The notes below the pieces were generated by a model, which worked only from the letters and a program-made list of their open reading frames with translations, made no database searches and was not told the DNA's origin. DNA of 64,000 nucleotides, from assembly GCA_023055355.1 (NCBI GenBank), contig JALJCS010000002.1, forward strand, positions 77,147,001 to 77,211,000, given 5' to 3'. The position numbers were made by a program, and so were the translations under genes. Positions 15,101-30,100 of this stretch are shown here, piece after piece. The DNA is from Agelaius tricolor. Lineage: Eukaryota > Chordata > Aves > Passeriformes > Icteridae. Every line of letters begins with the position of its first letter. Position 1 is the stretch's first letter.

Positions 15101-18100
15101 TTGGAGTTTTTAAATCTTCATGCTTTGCCACGAATATCTATCTGGATTAACGAAACTATAAATAAGTATGGTTTTGGCTTATTCATAATTTCTCCATTTG
15201 AATTTTGTCAGTGTTTTTGCTGTCTGTCTCTGGAAATTTTTGGTGAAAAAGGTCATACCCTCTCTTGTTTTATCTGTAACTTTTGTTTATCACAGCCTCC
15301 ATTCCCTGCTCATTTAACACCCCATATATTTTGTGGGTAAAAATTAAGAAAGGTAGTTGAATTTGCTCTAATGTGACCTTTCTGTTTATCAGAGAGTGCT
15401 TGAGTCATTACAGAGAGCCTGATGACTCAGACGTATTTGTTATAGTTTTTAAAATAATCTGCTCACCTCTGGCAGACAGTGAAGCATCATATTGTAAGTG
15501 ATGGAGTCATAAGGGTAGACAAGTAGGGAAAAAACCCAAATTATTCTGATTTCATTGCAGAGGATGGTCAGTATTGTTTGAAAAAAGAGCTATGTCTGTC
15601 CTGAATGATTTTCCCAGGTTTATATGTGAAGTTACAGAAGAAATGTATGCACACAAACCCCCTATTTTTTATTCTCTTTTCATGGACCAGGATGGATAGG
15701 AAAAATAAACTATGAACAACTCTGGAAAAAAATCCTTAAATTTTCTATAGGATCCTAGGTGGTACACTTGTTCTTCTTCAGGAAGGAAATTTCTGTTTCT
15801 GTGCTATTGCTAAGGCAATATAGTTTTGTGATAGGAAATACTGTTTTGTGATAGGGGAAAGAATCTTGAAAATGCTGTTATGCTCATACTCGGCCTATTC
15901 CTAGAAAATTTCACGTTTTGAAATCTTTTTGACAGTTTCATTAAAGAGAAAAAGGTAGTCCACAGTTATTGATCTTTTTTTAATGAAATGGTAAAAGAGG
16001 TTGCAAAAGGATAGAAGAAAAGTGAAGTGTATGACATATTATATCAAAGATTATTTGGGTGATGGAGAGAGTTGTACAATTAGTGTTACTGAGCTTTCAA
16101 ATAGATTAGAGGCTCATATGTTTTCCAGACTTAAGCTATCAAAGTGTCATAGAAAATAATGGGTTATCTAGTTTCCCCAAAGAGTGCATCAAAAGTAGAA
16201 TGTGTTATTGGAAGAGAAGTATCAATAAGTAGGTGTTGGTCAATGCAAAAGGAGATTTGACTCATTCAAATGATGTTCATCACATGTCCCATGATATTTC
16301 AAAGAACCACAACCATGCGTTGACATAACCTATATAAATGCAGACCTCTGAGAAGCCAATCTACATTCCAAATTGGTGTTTTCCACTATTATTTATAAAG
16401 AGAAAAGGATAGCTACTACAAAGTTCATACCTTCACCTCATATCATAATGCAACTACATTTTCACCCCTTTTCATTGTTTATTCCCTTCTATATACCTGC
16501 CTGATTTTAAAGATGATTTATCAAAGATCCCTTGTTTGTATCATATGACATAGACAGATGCATGTACTTGTGAAATTGTGGGGTTTTTTTTACATTTGAC
16601 TCATCTTTGTTAGAATATTTACAGATTCTCACCAAGAAAACTGGTATTTTTTTTTTAGTAATAAAAAATGCCCAATTTTCTTATCTTTCCATGGTGCAGA
16701 ACACAACACTGCTCCATGAATTCATGGAACTCATTGCTTTTATGTTAACTCCCTGTGGGAAAGGGCAACAGAAGTGGGTTCAAGAAAATTTATAGATGGT
16801 TCTGTAGTCTCAAAGTGCAATCACTACTGAGGAAATAAACATTTAGCTGCTCTGTAAAGGCCTAATGTTCATTGTATGGATGAAAGGTTTTGTGCAGTAC
16901 TTCATGGCCTTGTGCTGATACCTACAGAGCATTAGGGGGAATTTGAACATTCTGGAGATTCCTGGCTGCAAGCCTAGATTTGATGTCATTACAGGTCTTT
17001 ATTTTGCTTCTTTTATGTCTGTCTATTTGTTTCTTCATATTGGATCATAACCATGTGGCAGTGGGAACATTTTATAATGTCTCAGTCAGTTTAGTCATCT
17101 GGGCAAAATCAGTATGAATTAAAATGTTCAACTCAGTTAGGAATACAGAAACCCATCCAAATAGATATTGTTTACGGTTTTGTTTTTGTTGTTTGTTGTT
17201 GTTATTGTTATTTTTTTAAAAAAATAGCATGTTCAGTTGGTAAAGATAAAACATTAATTACCAGAGTTGTCACCATTTATATATATATTGTGGGACAGAT
17301 CAGAAAAAGCAAAATCATCTCCAGCTGCATCATAGTGCAAGGTCTATTACTGTCATAATAATCTGTCATAATAATCTCTTTAATCTGAAGAGATACAGTG
17401 GACAAGTTCTCATGTGGAAGATTTTCCAGGAGGAGCCAAGTTCTCTTTCAAAATATATGATGGAGATATAGTACATGGTAACCACCCATAGAAGGCCCAA
17501 ATCAACCCATGGTGTTGTTAGTGGTCTCAAATTTGCTGAGTTTCATGTACAATGTGAGATCCAGTGTTATCCAGCCACTGGTGTTAGCCAAAAACTCCAT
17601 AGCATGTTTTGTATGGATTCTGCAGAACAGATTTTCCTTGAGCTGAAAGTGTTTTATAAATACTTACAGCTTTTGATTACTTCAGGATGTTTTTGAAAGG
17701 TTAATGTATACAAAGGAAAGAAATGCTAAAATGCCATTGGTACTGTCTGCACAGGAAAAATAGAGGACAGATGGATGTGCATCAAAAAATAGATAAAAAG
17801 TTGACATACAATTTCATAGTGAAGAAATTATTAAAAATATTTGAATAAGACTGAAAGAATTAAAATAAGGGCTATAATCAAAGAATAATTTACTAATGAA
17901 AACAAATATAAAAAATGAGAATAGAGTATTAAAAAATTAAATATTAAACAAACTTACATCAAAGTATTTTTAAATTATTTACTTCCATAGAACACCAAAT
18001 ATTAAGAGCAGTTTTAAGAGATGTTTATTTTAGAATTATTTTTTTCTATATAAAGTAATATAAATTTGTTAATTAGAAATGTAGAGAATATTTTTTTTTT

Positions 18101-21100
18101 AATAAAGAGTTTTCATCTGTGCTAGAAATTGGACTGGGCAACAGCAATCATATGACCTTTGTAACATAGATAAAAAGTTAGTTACTGCAGTTATTTTCTG
18201 CACTGAGGTGGACAGTGACAGGAAAGGGCAAGGATTTCAATCAAGATATTTTCCAAACAAGAACTACAGCCATGGCTGTGGATGCCTCTGCAAGTAGGCT
18301 ACATTCACTACCTTCATTGAAAGAGATACTTTCTCAGTCAGTTCACTCTGGATAATGCCAAGATTGTTTATAAAAAAAAACCTGATAAATATTGGCCTTT
18401 GAGGATTTTTTTTTAAGCCTAGGGTCTACTTTTAAGAAATGCTTTTCTTTGTATGTCTTATACATTCAATATTAAAGGAATCATGCAAAGTATTTGAATA
18501 CATTAATAGTCAACCAAGTAGATGTCCAAAATAATTTCTGCACAGCAAATGACCAAATGGCACATGGCACTTGGCTGAATGTTTTGTTATATATTGTTTA
18601 GGAAGAGGTAGTGAAAGTTCACAATATCGTGTACTTTTTACATATTTCCCTTGTAATACACATGATAATTTATGAACATACAACATATGACAACAAAAAT
18701 AAGTATCACAAATACATTAAAGGCATGTTTTGAGGCATGTTTTGGTAGGCATGGTGGTATTCCATCAAAGGTTGGACTTAGATGATTTTAGATCTTACAG
18801 ATCTTTTCCAACCTTAATATTCCTATGATTCTACAGTTCTAAGAAAATTAATAGTTTTATATTCTTTTTATGTTTATGACGTTAGACAAAATAACTCTGC
18901 TTTAAGTAGCTGAGCAATGAATACTCTTTCAAATAGAAAAAATATAGCACAAAGGAGTGATTTGAAGAATCTAGTTTAAAAATGAATCAGTGATCTTCAA
19001 AGTGTGAAGACCCCAGAATTCTTGTCTTCAAATGTTTAGTATTTATATATTGGGAACAAAATGAAAAATTTCTCAGATCTGATACTGATCATGAAACAGT
19101 TTTGAATATGAAAAAGACCTCTGAATGGGGAGCAATGCTTTTGCCCTTTCTTAAAAGTATTACCACAGAGGCAGGAGATTGGCTGAAGAGCTCAGGCATT
19201 CCCTGCAGAATTCCAGCACAGGTCAGCCTGCTTGGGCACTGGCACCCTGAAAAAATGACCAAAGTACTCATTAGAGTAAGAGTAAAACAAGGAAAATTAG
19301 AGACAAAGGAAGAAATCAAAAGACAAAATGAAGGAGGAGTAACTCTGTGTCCTGGATCTATCACTGTGCAGGACTAGAAGTGGGAATACTTGACTGCAGT
19401 TTATTGAAATCACTACAAAAATTCAGGATAGGTTTCAGAGGGATTGCCAGTGTTTTGGCTAATCGACTGTACTTCAGAAAATGATGTTGAGGGTAAAGGA
19501 GGTATTTTTGCTCCAGCTTCAGTCACAGTTCCTCTTGTTACATCCTGTTGTTCTGGCAGTGCATAAACCAGATTTCAGATAAGCAAGACTGCACATTGCA
19601 ATTTTGTTGTATATGTGGTCCATGAAGGAGATCTGTACAGCTGTTTACAAATTAGGGAGGAGAACTAGAGGTTTCTCCTGTGAAGGGAGTCAGAGTGCAT
19701 AAGAAATGCCGTAACCCTTTTTTTCTGAAAAATAAATTTATTATTTTCATATTTTCCCTGATCTTTGAAGTCTAATTTCTGGGTTGCTTTAGCTTTTAAA
19801 ATTTTTTTTCTTTTTTTTTTTTTTTTAAAGCATAGCTATAGATTTCAGCATGAACAATGAAAAGCAGTTTTGACATATCTCAAATGAGTGAGACTATTCA
19901 GGCCAATAGTTAGGACTCAGAATAAGATACCAAGAAGACAGGTTTTAACATAAGGCCATTTTGGACCCTGAATAAATTACTTGACATCACTTTATTGTGT
20001 CAGTAATACAGAAAAGGAGATAAGAACAGACACTAGGTAAAAAATGCTTAGCATACCCCTTAGCAAAGATTTCCTACATAGAATCGCTACATAATATTTT
20101 CTCTTGAAAATGTATTTACACCAGTGAACCTCAGCTTAGCTGAAGACAGATACTTTAAACCAATCTCAGTTTAGCACTTCCCACATTCAACAATGGGAAA
20201 CATTTGCTAGTTTTTCACTTGCTCCTATGCTGAATCACAGTAGTTAATAGTTTTGTTCATGGTGTTAGTTAGCCATAAAATTTTGTTAAGGAAAAGAATT
20301 AAGTTCATAACAAACAACAGTTTTAATTTGTCTACAGGAGTTCTCCAGTGTCTGATTAGATACCAACAGTAAATAGTTGGTATTTATATAATTGTTTTTA
20401 ATAACTGGCATCAAAGAAGTAAATTCCTTGCTTGAGAAAGTAAGGAAGACACAGAACATGTATTTGGCGATGTTTTTGCATATCTTTGTTTTGAATCCAA
20501 TTATTTGGTCTCATTTCCAGTGAGGATATCAGCAGGAGGTTCAGGATCTCAACATAGGAAGTGCTGATATTTTTCTGAGTGGTGTTTAATGCTCTGACTT
20601 CTCACTGTGGCTCTCAGACAACCTTTACACCCTGTTCTAATTGGGTAACCATGCTGTTGTCCCAAACACATAAGCAAAGATGAAATGTTTCTATAAGTTC
20701 AAATAAGTGATGCATTGTACATCCATCTGTTAATGAATGGATAAAAGTCCTTTGCAATTTTAAAGGAGCTTTGTTTGTTCTTAATGTGAACCAACTTCAT
20801 AATGAGCTGAGCTCTGTGTGTATAAATAGTCCATTTGGTTAATTGTTTCCTACAATGAGATAGATTGGTAGCATCTATTTAATGTCTGATTCTGGTCTCA
20901 ATAGAGCCAATTGTTTTCTACAATGGGATTAAGTAGGAACTGAAGTAATCCTAGTCTATAAATTTCATTGCGAATTCTATATTGAGAAAAAAAGCAAAAC
21001 AGAAAAGAAAAATAAATTCATATTTATTTTTCTCATAGGTGAATTGTGCTGATAATTTTCCTGCCCTTAATCCCCTGAACTGTATCTTGTATTTTCTGCT

Positions 21101-24100
21101 CCATTAAATTTTTTTTCCCAGAAAGTTGCTCAAAAAAATTTTCCCTCCTAATTTGTGCAGTAATTTCCTTTGGCTTAAATGCTATAGACTCCAAATTCAG
21201 AATGTTAAAAATGGATGTTACTAAAGAAATATTTATTTGGAATTCCCCAAATGAGTAGACACAAAGGCTTTAATTCCACATGCCATAGGGCTGTTATTAC
21301 CAACATTGAGATTCCCTGATGAAATTCACAACCTGATAAAGTAGATGTGGAAAAGTGCCTTTTGAGATTAGATCAAGACTTTTAAAAGGATATTCCAAAT
21401 TTATCTTGGTTTAGATACAATAACTATACCTTTCATTTCCCAAATTCAGTTTCCTAATATCCTGTAAAGGTGTATAGTAGGGGAATTTTATTGTGTCCTT
21501 GATCACAGTCTTGAAATAGGCTTTGTCCTTTGGTCGGCTTCTCTGTATAGAACCAGAACTCTTCTTCCTTTTCTCTAAGAGAAGAATTTAAAGTTGTAAC
21601 ATATCTTAGTATAGTATTTGCCACTGGTTATTTTTTTTTTTTTCTGCAATACTTAGATGAAAAAAGTAGAAGGATGCTCATTTGTCTGAGTGTGTCAGTT
21701 TGTTGCTGCTGTTTTGCTTAGCTCCTGGGTATGTTTAATCTTCCATTGACAGAGGCTTGCTTTTGCACATGATCAGAGTATGCTTATGGGAGAACACAAG
21801 ACCCAGTATGATACCTTGATGTATTTTGTCAATAATATTAAGCTACAGTATTGGTTGAAATTTAGTATTTGATTTGATTGATATTTATTTAGGGCAGAAG
21901 TATTATGCTTATTTGGCTTTTTCTTTTTTCAAATTAAATAGGCCAAACAGTTATCCCGTGGAATCTAGAAATAGTAAAACTTCTTTCCCTATCATCTGTA
22001 GCTATCAAATTTTGCATCTCACTCTATCCTATTAGGGGAATACTCTTAACAGCACCAGATATATACACTTAGACATCAAGTCAGGCAGAAATTCACAGAG
22101 ATTTTTGCTGTATAGTGCAAGGATATTTCAAATATTACTGGAGGTTTACACACATTTTTATAGTCATAGTCAAAATAATATAATTTACAGTAGCATTTTG
22201 GCCTTGTTTTGCACCTCTCTGTCTGCCTTAAATCTTTACCTGCCTTTATTTCCAAGTAGTTAAAAAAGGTACCAGTTCAAAGATTTCTGATTTTTTCCTT
22301 CTTTCTAGCTTGTTGTAGGTTTTTTAGAATGTCTATCACAGGGGGCAGTCTTTCTTTTTTTACTGAGTATCATTCGACCTTGAGTGAGAGTGTCACATGT
22401 CATTACTGAATTGTAGATAGAGCTCATTAGGTATAATATAAATGCCAGAGCTCTAGATATTTTGTAGCAAATTAATGTTTTAACATTAACAATGGTTGTT
22501 GGTCCAGCGACATAAGAGAAAATGAGGTGCTCTAGACAAGAAAGGTCCATTAATTTTGCACTAAAGGCTCTACTAGTTTGTATATTATGGGTAAACCAAA
22601 ATACCTGGAGATTTTTTTTTAATTCTCATACAGATCAGTTGTGTCCCTTAAGGAATCTGAAATACATTTAAGTTGGTAATAAATACTGAAATGGAAATTC
22701 ATTATTCATAGGAGTAAGTATTTAAACTTTCATAGAATGAAACATAAAGAACAATTTAACACAATCATCACTAAAAAGGTATATTCTAAGACTGGGAGGA
22801 GACTGTATCTACTAGCAAACTATGAAAATTATGCATTACGAGCCAGATTTTTTTTCTCTAATACTCTCTTCCATTTAAAATTCTCTGAGCTAATAAAGAA
22901 GTGGTTTTATGAAGGAGCTATATGCTATGATCATACACAATATGCCATATTTTAGCCTCTTTAAATGCACTGGAAAAAAAAACATGAAACATTTACTGAC
23001 AGTGCAGAATGATTTATGTAAAACCTTTGTTTAGTTTGTTTTCAAACTCTTTTGTCCTTTTTTCTCAAAAATATCCCATCTTCTAAATAAAATGTCAAAA
23101 CTTTCATTTTGAGCGACTGCTACTGCTTCTTCATTTGACTGTTACTCTTTATCCATCATACTGTTTCTGAAACATCTTACAGTCTCTTCTCACTCAATGA
23201 CCATTTTCTGGGTTTTAGATATATTGCTCTATCTTAATTAGGTGTTGATTTTTGTTTGTATCAGCTTTGTTTTTTGAACTGGGAATAATTGCCCAGGCTT
23301 AATTCATTTGGTATGTCCATAGTCATAATATTTAATGATCCATTATTATGCTAGATCTCAGCTGCACAGGAGTGATCCATATTTTTGAAGCAATTGGGTA
23401 TCTACAGATGCCAACAAAGAGGCATTTGCTAGCCTGCAAGGAAAGACACTAAAATCTATGCAATCAATGTATGCATTTGTCAGGCTTTGCATTGGAGTGT
23501 GTGTGACAAGTCATGTTCAACCTGTTTGCTGTAGTTAATGTGTTTTGGGGAAACAAAATAATAAAAAGCATATTTAAACAACACAATGGGAAGGGCAAAG
23601 GGATTCTCAACAAACACCATTTCTCAAAAGAGACAAAACTGTGTTTATTCAACATAAACAAATACGCTGAGAAGTGTTTTGCCAGAGAAACTGTTTCAAG
23701 CTATTTGCTTAAAGTGTGAAAGAGCTTTATTAGAGTGAATATGCTTTGACTTGGACAATGCCTCTTTTGAATTTCAATAATAGCTAAACTCTTGTCAAAA
23801 AATACTCTCAGTAAATGTACATGTTTATCAAAATTCAGATGATAAAATTGCTGGTAAATATAACTTTGTTTAAGATAAACTAATTACATTTACATATATA
23901 TGCTGAAATGAGGCATTCTTTCTATAAGCAGAGCCTATCTCATCTGATACTTCAGAAAGATCCTTGGCATGCTTTACAGCTGCATGCTGCATTTCTTGAG
24001 TTCCAGAGTTTGAATTCTGTCAGTCTAAAACCATTGAGTCCAGCATGTTCATAGGAAAGTCACCCAGGAAAATTAAATTTATACAAACAAATTATTCTAT

Positions 24101-27100
24101 CATCCTCTGCCAACACCTACCTTCCCCAATCTTATAAATGGTCCAAACCTTCAGTTTTGAAGTCAGACATTTCCATTTGCTGATTCTCTGAAATGATATC
24201 TATTGACAAATCACATGCCAGCCTCTGTCTGTTTAAGTAAGACCATAAAACCGCTAAAACTATAAATTTTGAAAATGTTAGTTTTGTGGAAACTTGTAGG
24301 ATCCTTACTGATAAGCTATACCCCATTGTCCCTGGTTATTGCAAGGACAGGTACATATGCTGAAAATAGATGAAGAAAATAAGAAGTCTTTGAGATTCCA
24401 TCAGCAGAAGAAAGAACACTGCATGTTATATTCACAATTATGCTTCAGAATGGAATATTTCAACATTAAAGGCAATGACCCATATACATCTATGTATGCA
24501 TATAAACAGATTTAAAAACAAATTCATGAGGATATGCAGAATGAAACAAACATTCCAGTTTTGCTATAATTGTATTATTGTTAGGATTTTAATAGTATAG
24601 CAGGAAAAATTATTGGTTTGCTAAGGAATTTGAACAAATAATAGATAAGAATATTCTAACTATTATACTGCAAGTCAGCAATATGAAGTAGGAAACACAG
24701 TTTGACATACAACTCAATACCAAATCTGCAAAATATAATTTTATTGGTCTTGTTATAATGCAGGCATACTCCAAAAATCACTAAGTCTGAAACATAACCC
24801 ATTCTCTAGAAGATATTTGTTGACTTTATGATTTTACAGGTTTTGATGCACTGTGAAATCTGAGTTCATTACACAGAGGAAGAACTGCCATGTAAACTAA
24901 GACAGATTCTGGCAGAACATCACTTCCTTTATTGTTAAAGGGGGTTGTTTTACATAATAACTATGTGGAAAATGTTCAAATGTGTGTAAGTTAAATACTT
25001 AACCTATTCTTCAACTTTAAATGAAACAGTTCTGAAGCAGTACAGTGATAATATCTTTATTGATACCGATTTAATGTGCCATGTTTTGGATTAGCTGGAT
25101 TTAGCACCTATTATATATAAATATATATATATATATGGCTGTAATATTAACCATTCTATTTAATGTCACTTGGAAAGACTGTTAAACTTCACTACAGTAA
25201 AATTGTCATCAAAGCATAGTTCCTGCTGGACTCATGTAGTAATGTTACACATATATCTATCAACCTTTCGCTGTTAGCAGCCACTGCAAAAAATGACCTG
25301 CAAAATTAATTGGTCTTCAAAGTCTGTATGTAGTCCCATTTTGGGCATTCACAGAAGCATATGGTTCAGCCTAAAAGCACTTACAGTCAGACCAAAAATT
25401 TTAAATTTAGCCCCTTATAAGAATGAACTTGAGAGAGTTACATCATCTCATACAACACGCTGTACATTCTGCCGAGGGGTGTCTGCTCCCAACACCTGGT
25501 TCACGTGTGTAGCTTATACCCACCCCAGCAAAAACCAGTTCTGAAACATTTGTAATGTGAGATAAATGCAAACACAATGTGCTTATCCACTCAGCAAAAG
25601 GTCTGCTCTAAATATGCTATGATAGGAGGTTCAGTATTTTCAAGACAGCAGCTGAATACATATAAATGTAGTAAGAAGTTTATGTTTGGTTTCCAGGATC
25701 AGTGGTTTTGGCGAGTCAGGAACAACAGGGTGATGGATGGATACCCCATGCAGATTACCTACTTCTGGAGGGGACTGCCTCCCAGCATTGATGCAGTTTA
25801 TGAAAACAGTGAGGGGAACTTTGTCTTCTTTAAAGGTAAGAAAGAACAAAAGTAAGATTTTGTGTAACACTTTTGAGCGTGATGATTTCTTGAAAAACCT
25901 CTTGTTTATTTTTACTAATGATTTGTAAATCTTATTGCAAATTGGTAGCTAAATGATGAGTATATAAGTTAACATTTTCTTGTTTGGCAATTACATTTTA
26001 ATTTGTGATTACATAATTACAAAATTAATTACATTAATTTATGATATCAAAATATAGGGTCATTTGTTCTTACATATTCAATCAAAATTTGAAAGTATAA
26101 ATATAAGACATAGAAATGAAGTGATCTGTTATGAAATAATTTTTTAAATGTGTTTTAGGAAGACACAATGAACACATTTCCATTATTCATTTTTGTGTAG
26201 TTCTCTTTGCTCTTCCTTTTAACAAATGAATTTCTTAGATATTAAAATGGCACCTCTGCTATATATACCTCACTGTACTGCATTATATTTGTTTCATCTA
26301 AGACCTGTGATGTTAGGAGCTTCATGTGGGGAAAAATAATCTTTTTCATAGATGTGTATTTAGTGTTTTTAAAGGAGTATAAACTCCAGAAAATAGGTGA
26401 TTTAGATCAAATTGTTGTGAACAATTCTTTTTAAATTTCACTCCAGACATCAGCTCCTCTTCAAAATTAAAGTTCTTGAACATGTACCTTATTTAGATTT
26501 AGTGATAAATTTATATTATATGTTTAACAATGCATACTTAGTGACAAAATCTTCAAATTGCATAAAGTAAGTTTTATAAAATAATCATTTGACAGAAGAA
26601 GAAACTGAATAGAAAAGAAATATGTGAAAAATTATTCAGCTATTTAGTGTTGTGAGTGATTAATTTTTTAAACTCATTACAAAATAAAGGTAGATTTTTT
26701 AAAGTTGTTATATTGAAATAGAAATTAATTCATTTTTAGAAGTGGAGTCATTAATGGGGAGTAAGAATATTGCATTCACTATGGAAACAATCTTGGGAAT
26801 GTTAAATGAAACATATTTCATAACATGCAGAACCACTTCATAACGGTACAATGAAGTTTATGTTTTACTAAAAATGAAATTGTATTTTTGTGTGAATCAT
26901 AAGGAAAATGATATTACATGTAGTGCAGTTTCTCTTTCCATACAGCAAATGCTTTACTTCTGTTGCCATAAAATAAACTTCAAGTCATTAACTCTGGAAA
27001 GTTTATATGGTTGGGAATCATGATCAAGGTACCTCCAAATCTCCATCCCACTGCTTGATTTTTAGGTCTGTAGGACATGGAAGGATAAAAATATTATTCT

Positions 27101-30100
27101 GTAGCTATTCCTTTGCACTGCTTCTACAAAGAGCAAAGTAGCTATCCTGGCATTCCAGACTTCTGCCTTGATAATGCTGGGATCCATTATCTGAGCTCCA
27201 GACAGAAATGATCAAGCTTATTGTTATAGCTGCTTCTTTTCTTTCCCAATGACCTTGAAATATGTTTCATCATTATTTAACTCTTCACCCACTGCTGACT
27301 GGCTCCTGTTAGGTCTTAAAGGAATAGGCTGATCCCATAGTTTATGAGTTAGGAGGGAAGGAGGAGGGAACTTCTCAAACAACAGAAGGAGGAGGGAACT
27401 TCTCCATTTTTTTCTCTGGGAAATTAAATCAAGATTAATTAAAGCAAGCAGGAACAGCAGGATTGTGCTTTTAGAAGTCAGAATTGTGTTTTCCTTTCAC
27501 GTCATCCCCACCTTACACTATCTGATTTCAGACCAGTTAGTTTTGTGCCTTCTAGCTGATATCATATGATATTTGGATATTCTGCTGTAGGGTTTTTTTT
27601 TTTTCCATATGACTTATTTTCAAAGTTCCTTCCATTATTTTTCCAATTGCATTTGTATTATCCCCTTATTTGCCAAGGCTAAAGTCTTCGTATTTCCTTG
27701 TGCAATTTAAAAAAATATTTTTGCTTCTCTGCCATGTCTTCATGACTCTTAGTATCTAACTATTGGTGTTTTTTTTCAGTGTAATTCAGTGTAATTCATG
27801 TTTTTCCACTGCTACAGAATCAAAAAATTCAGCTGTCTTCTGTGTGGGTATCCTTGAAAATTCCTGTTCCAAGGACTTCAACTGCCTTGTGGAACATGAT
27901 TACAGAAACATATATAAATAGACTGTAGGTAAATGATCATTGTCTCATTTCTTCTATTCCATCACAAAATTTCCTGGGAAAAGGTTACATGTCTTCCTTC
28001 CAAAGGTGCTAGAAATTGACAAGCTGGTTGTTGCTAAGATGATGAGCAAGTAGAGTGCCTTATCCAAGTAGTGTGCTTTACCAGTCTAAAATTGGTCCAA
28101 ACAAGTAAGTTCTAGAAGGAACTTTAAATCTGAAGTCTAGCATACGGATGTGTTAACGAAGCACATACCTAAGCCAAGGTCTACGTCTGTTATTCAGAGA
28201 ATAAAATAGAAAAGATGGATTAAATGCCAGCAGAAAACTTGTACTGGTTTAATGTCACTATGCGCTCCTCTGACCCACATTCTAGTGCCACCTATTCCTG
28301 CCCTCTCTTTAGTGCTGACCCATAGTATACTCCAAATATATAGGCTACATATTAGCAAAAAAAAAATGCTCACAGATGGAATGGATGGGCACTGGAATGG
28401 GCTGCCCAGGGAGGTGGTGTAGTCATTGTCCCTGGAGGTGTTTAATAAAAGACTGGATGTGGCCATGGTTTAGTTGATAAGGTAGTGTTAGGTCATAGGT
28501 TGAACTTGATGATCTCCAAAGTCTTTTACAACCTAGCTGATTCTGTGGCAAGTTCCTCATCCATCCCAGCAGAGCTCCATGCATGCCAGCAGGTCACTGA
28601 CACAGACAGCAACACCCCCATGCTCTCTTTCCTGCCCATCCTTTGTAAAGAGCCAGTAGCCTTCCATTCTAACATTCCATTCATAGAAGCCATCCCACTA
28701 TGTCTCTGTGATGCCAGTAAGATCACAGCCCTGCAGGTGTGCACAACTTTCCAAGCACATCCCTAACTCCTGTTGTTATTCTGGATAATACATGCGTTTC
28801 CATAAAGGCATTTAATTTGCAGCACCCAATGAAACCAACTTACTGACTGGAGTGGCTGGAATTCCTTTGTGCTGTTTCAGGTGCTCTCCTGCTGACCTGT
28901 GGTCTCTGTCCAGGCTGTGGACATCTCTTGCTGGCACTGACATCAAACTGGTAGGAGTGGGATGGATTGAGGTTCTCCCTCCACCAGCAACTTTATTTAA
29001 AATCCCTCTTTACCAGCTTGGCAAGCCTATGACCAAGATGCTCTTCCTGTTCCCTGCCAGATGGACTCATCAGCCCTCAGTAGACCAGATTATACTCGTA
29101 AAGTACAGAGCAATCTGGTGGATAGCTGCTTATAAAAAACAGATGTTTGAATTCTTGTTATTATTCATTACCAGTGTCCATGCTGAATGATAATAAGATG
29201 GCATCAAAAAGATACCTTTTTTTTTTTTCTTTTAATGAGAAAACATGAATAGTTAAATTCATTCTGTGTACCTTTGGGAATTTATATAGTGCTAAAAATG
29301 AAATTGTCAAGCCATCTGTGCTGTTCAATGTTATGGTAAACCAAATGTAGCAATAGAAAGGCTGCTGTAAAACTCATACTACCAGTGCCTCCATCATAAC
29401 ATTCTACTGCACTTACCCCATGGCCTGACAGTTTTATATTGAAAAATAGATTTACTATAGTGTCAGATCATGGAACAGAGAAATGACAGAAACTTGATGT
29501 GGGAAATAGAGAATGGGGAAAAAGGAACCATGAATAGTAATTTTAGGATTCTAGAAAAAGACTAGATACAGCCTTGAAAGACCAAAATTAAGAGCAATGT
29601 TGGCTGGAATAAACTAACATTTGGGATTAGATGCTAATTTTTTAACTGATTTAAATTACATGTAATTGTTTAAAAATTTGGAAATTTATCTCACCACTCT
29701 AACACAGTCATGATATGCCACACACACTTATTGCACTACACATACACCATAAGTGCAAATATTATGGACAAAAAACCCAGAAGCACAATTATTCAGAATT
29801 CAGATTCTATAAAGGAAGAACTAGTTGCTAAAAACTGGATATTTTTGGCACTAGTCAGTAGAAAGTTAAACAGTCTAAAGAATGTCTAGAAAATTGTAAT
29901 TTTAAGTGAAGTATAGGAATACAGATGCCCTTTATTTCCAGTACTTTTTTTAGAATGTCAAAGATGGATTTTGAGAGACTTCAAATAATTCCATGGTTCA
30001 TCCTTCTTAGCTGTTTCCCTACAGTGATGATATTTAACAAAGCATTATTTCAAGAAGTAAGACATTTTTGCTTTTTTATCACTTGCTTCACCCTCAGCTT

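Larger units (their letters stand above)
3113..25696 (+). other. MMP16 intron (22.6 kb) between hinge exon and hemopexin blade-1/2 exon
   Basis: The donor GTAGGA is at 3113 and the acceptor TTTCCAG ends at 25696. This is AT-rich non-coding DNA. Recognisable content: CR1 pieces near 9920-9965, 13470-13955, 14556-14640 and 18746-18836, a 24-base direct repeat at 12709-12761, poly-T runs (for example near 19801-19826) and a TA dinucleotide run near 25111-25136. Small open frames here, including overlapping frames on both strands at 19089-19377, match no family I know and have no gene structure. The long part at about 19.9-25.1 kb holds nothing I can name. Confidence 0.9.

Noticed and set aside
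19089..19377. Matching 91-aa frames on both strands
   Set aside because: Neither translation resembles a known family, and I see no splice sites, promoter or poly(A) signal. Overlapping frames on both strands of this length arise by chance in 64 kb.
28390..29140. Twin-priming inversion of a single CR1
   Set aside because: The inverted 5' part would have to lie upstream of the 3' end; here it lies downstream.
28852..29190. 112-aa plus-strand frame
   Set aside because: Most of it is the antisense of a decayed CR1 5' region.
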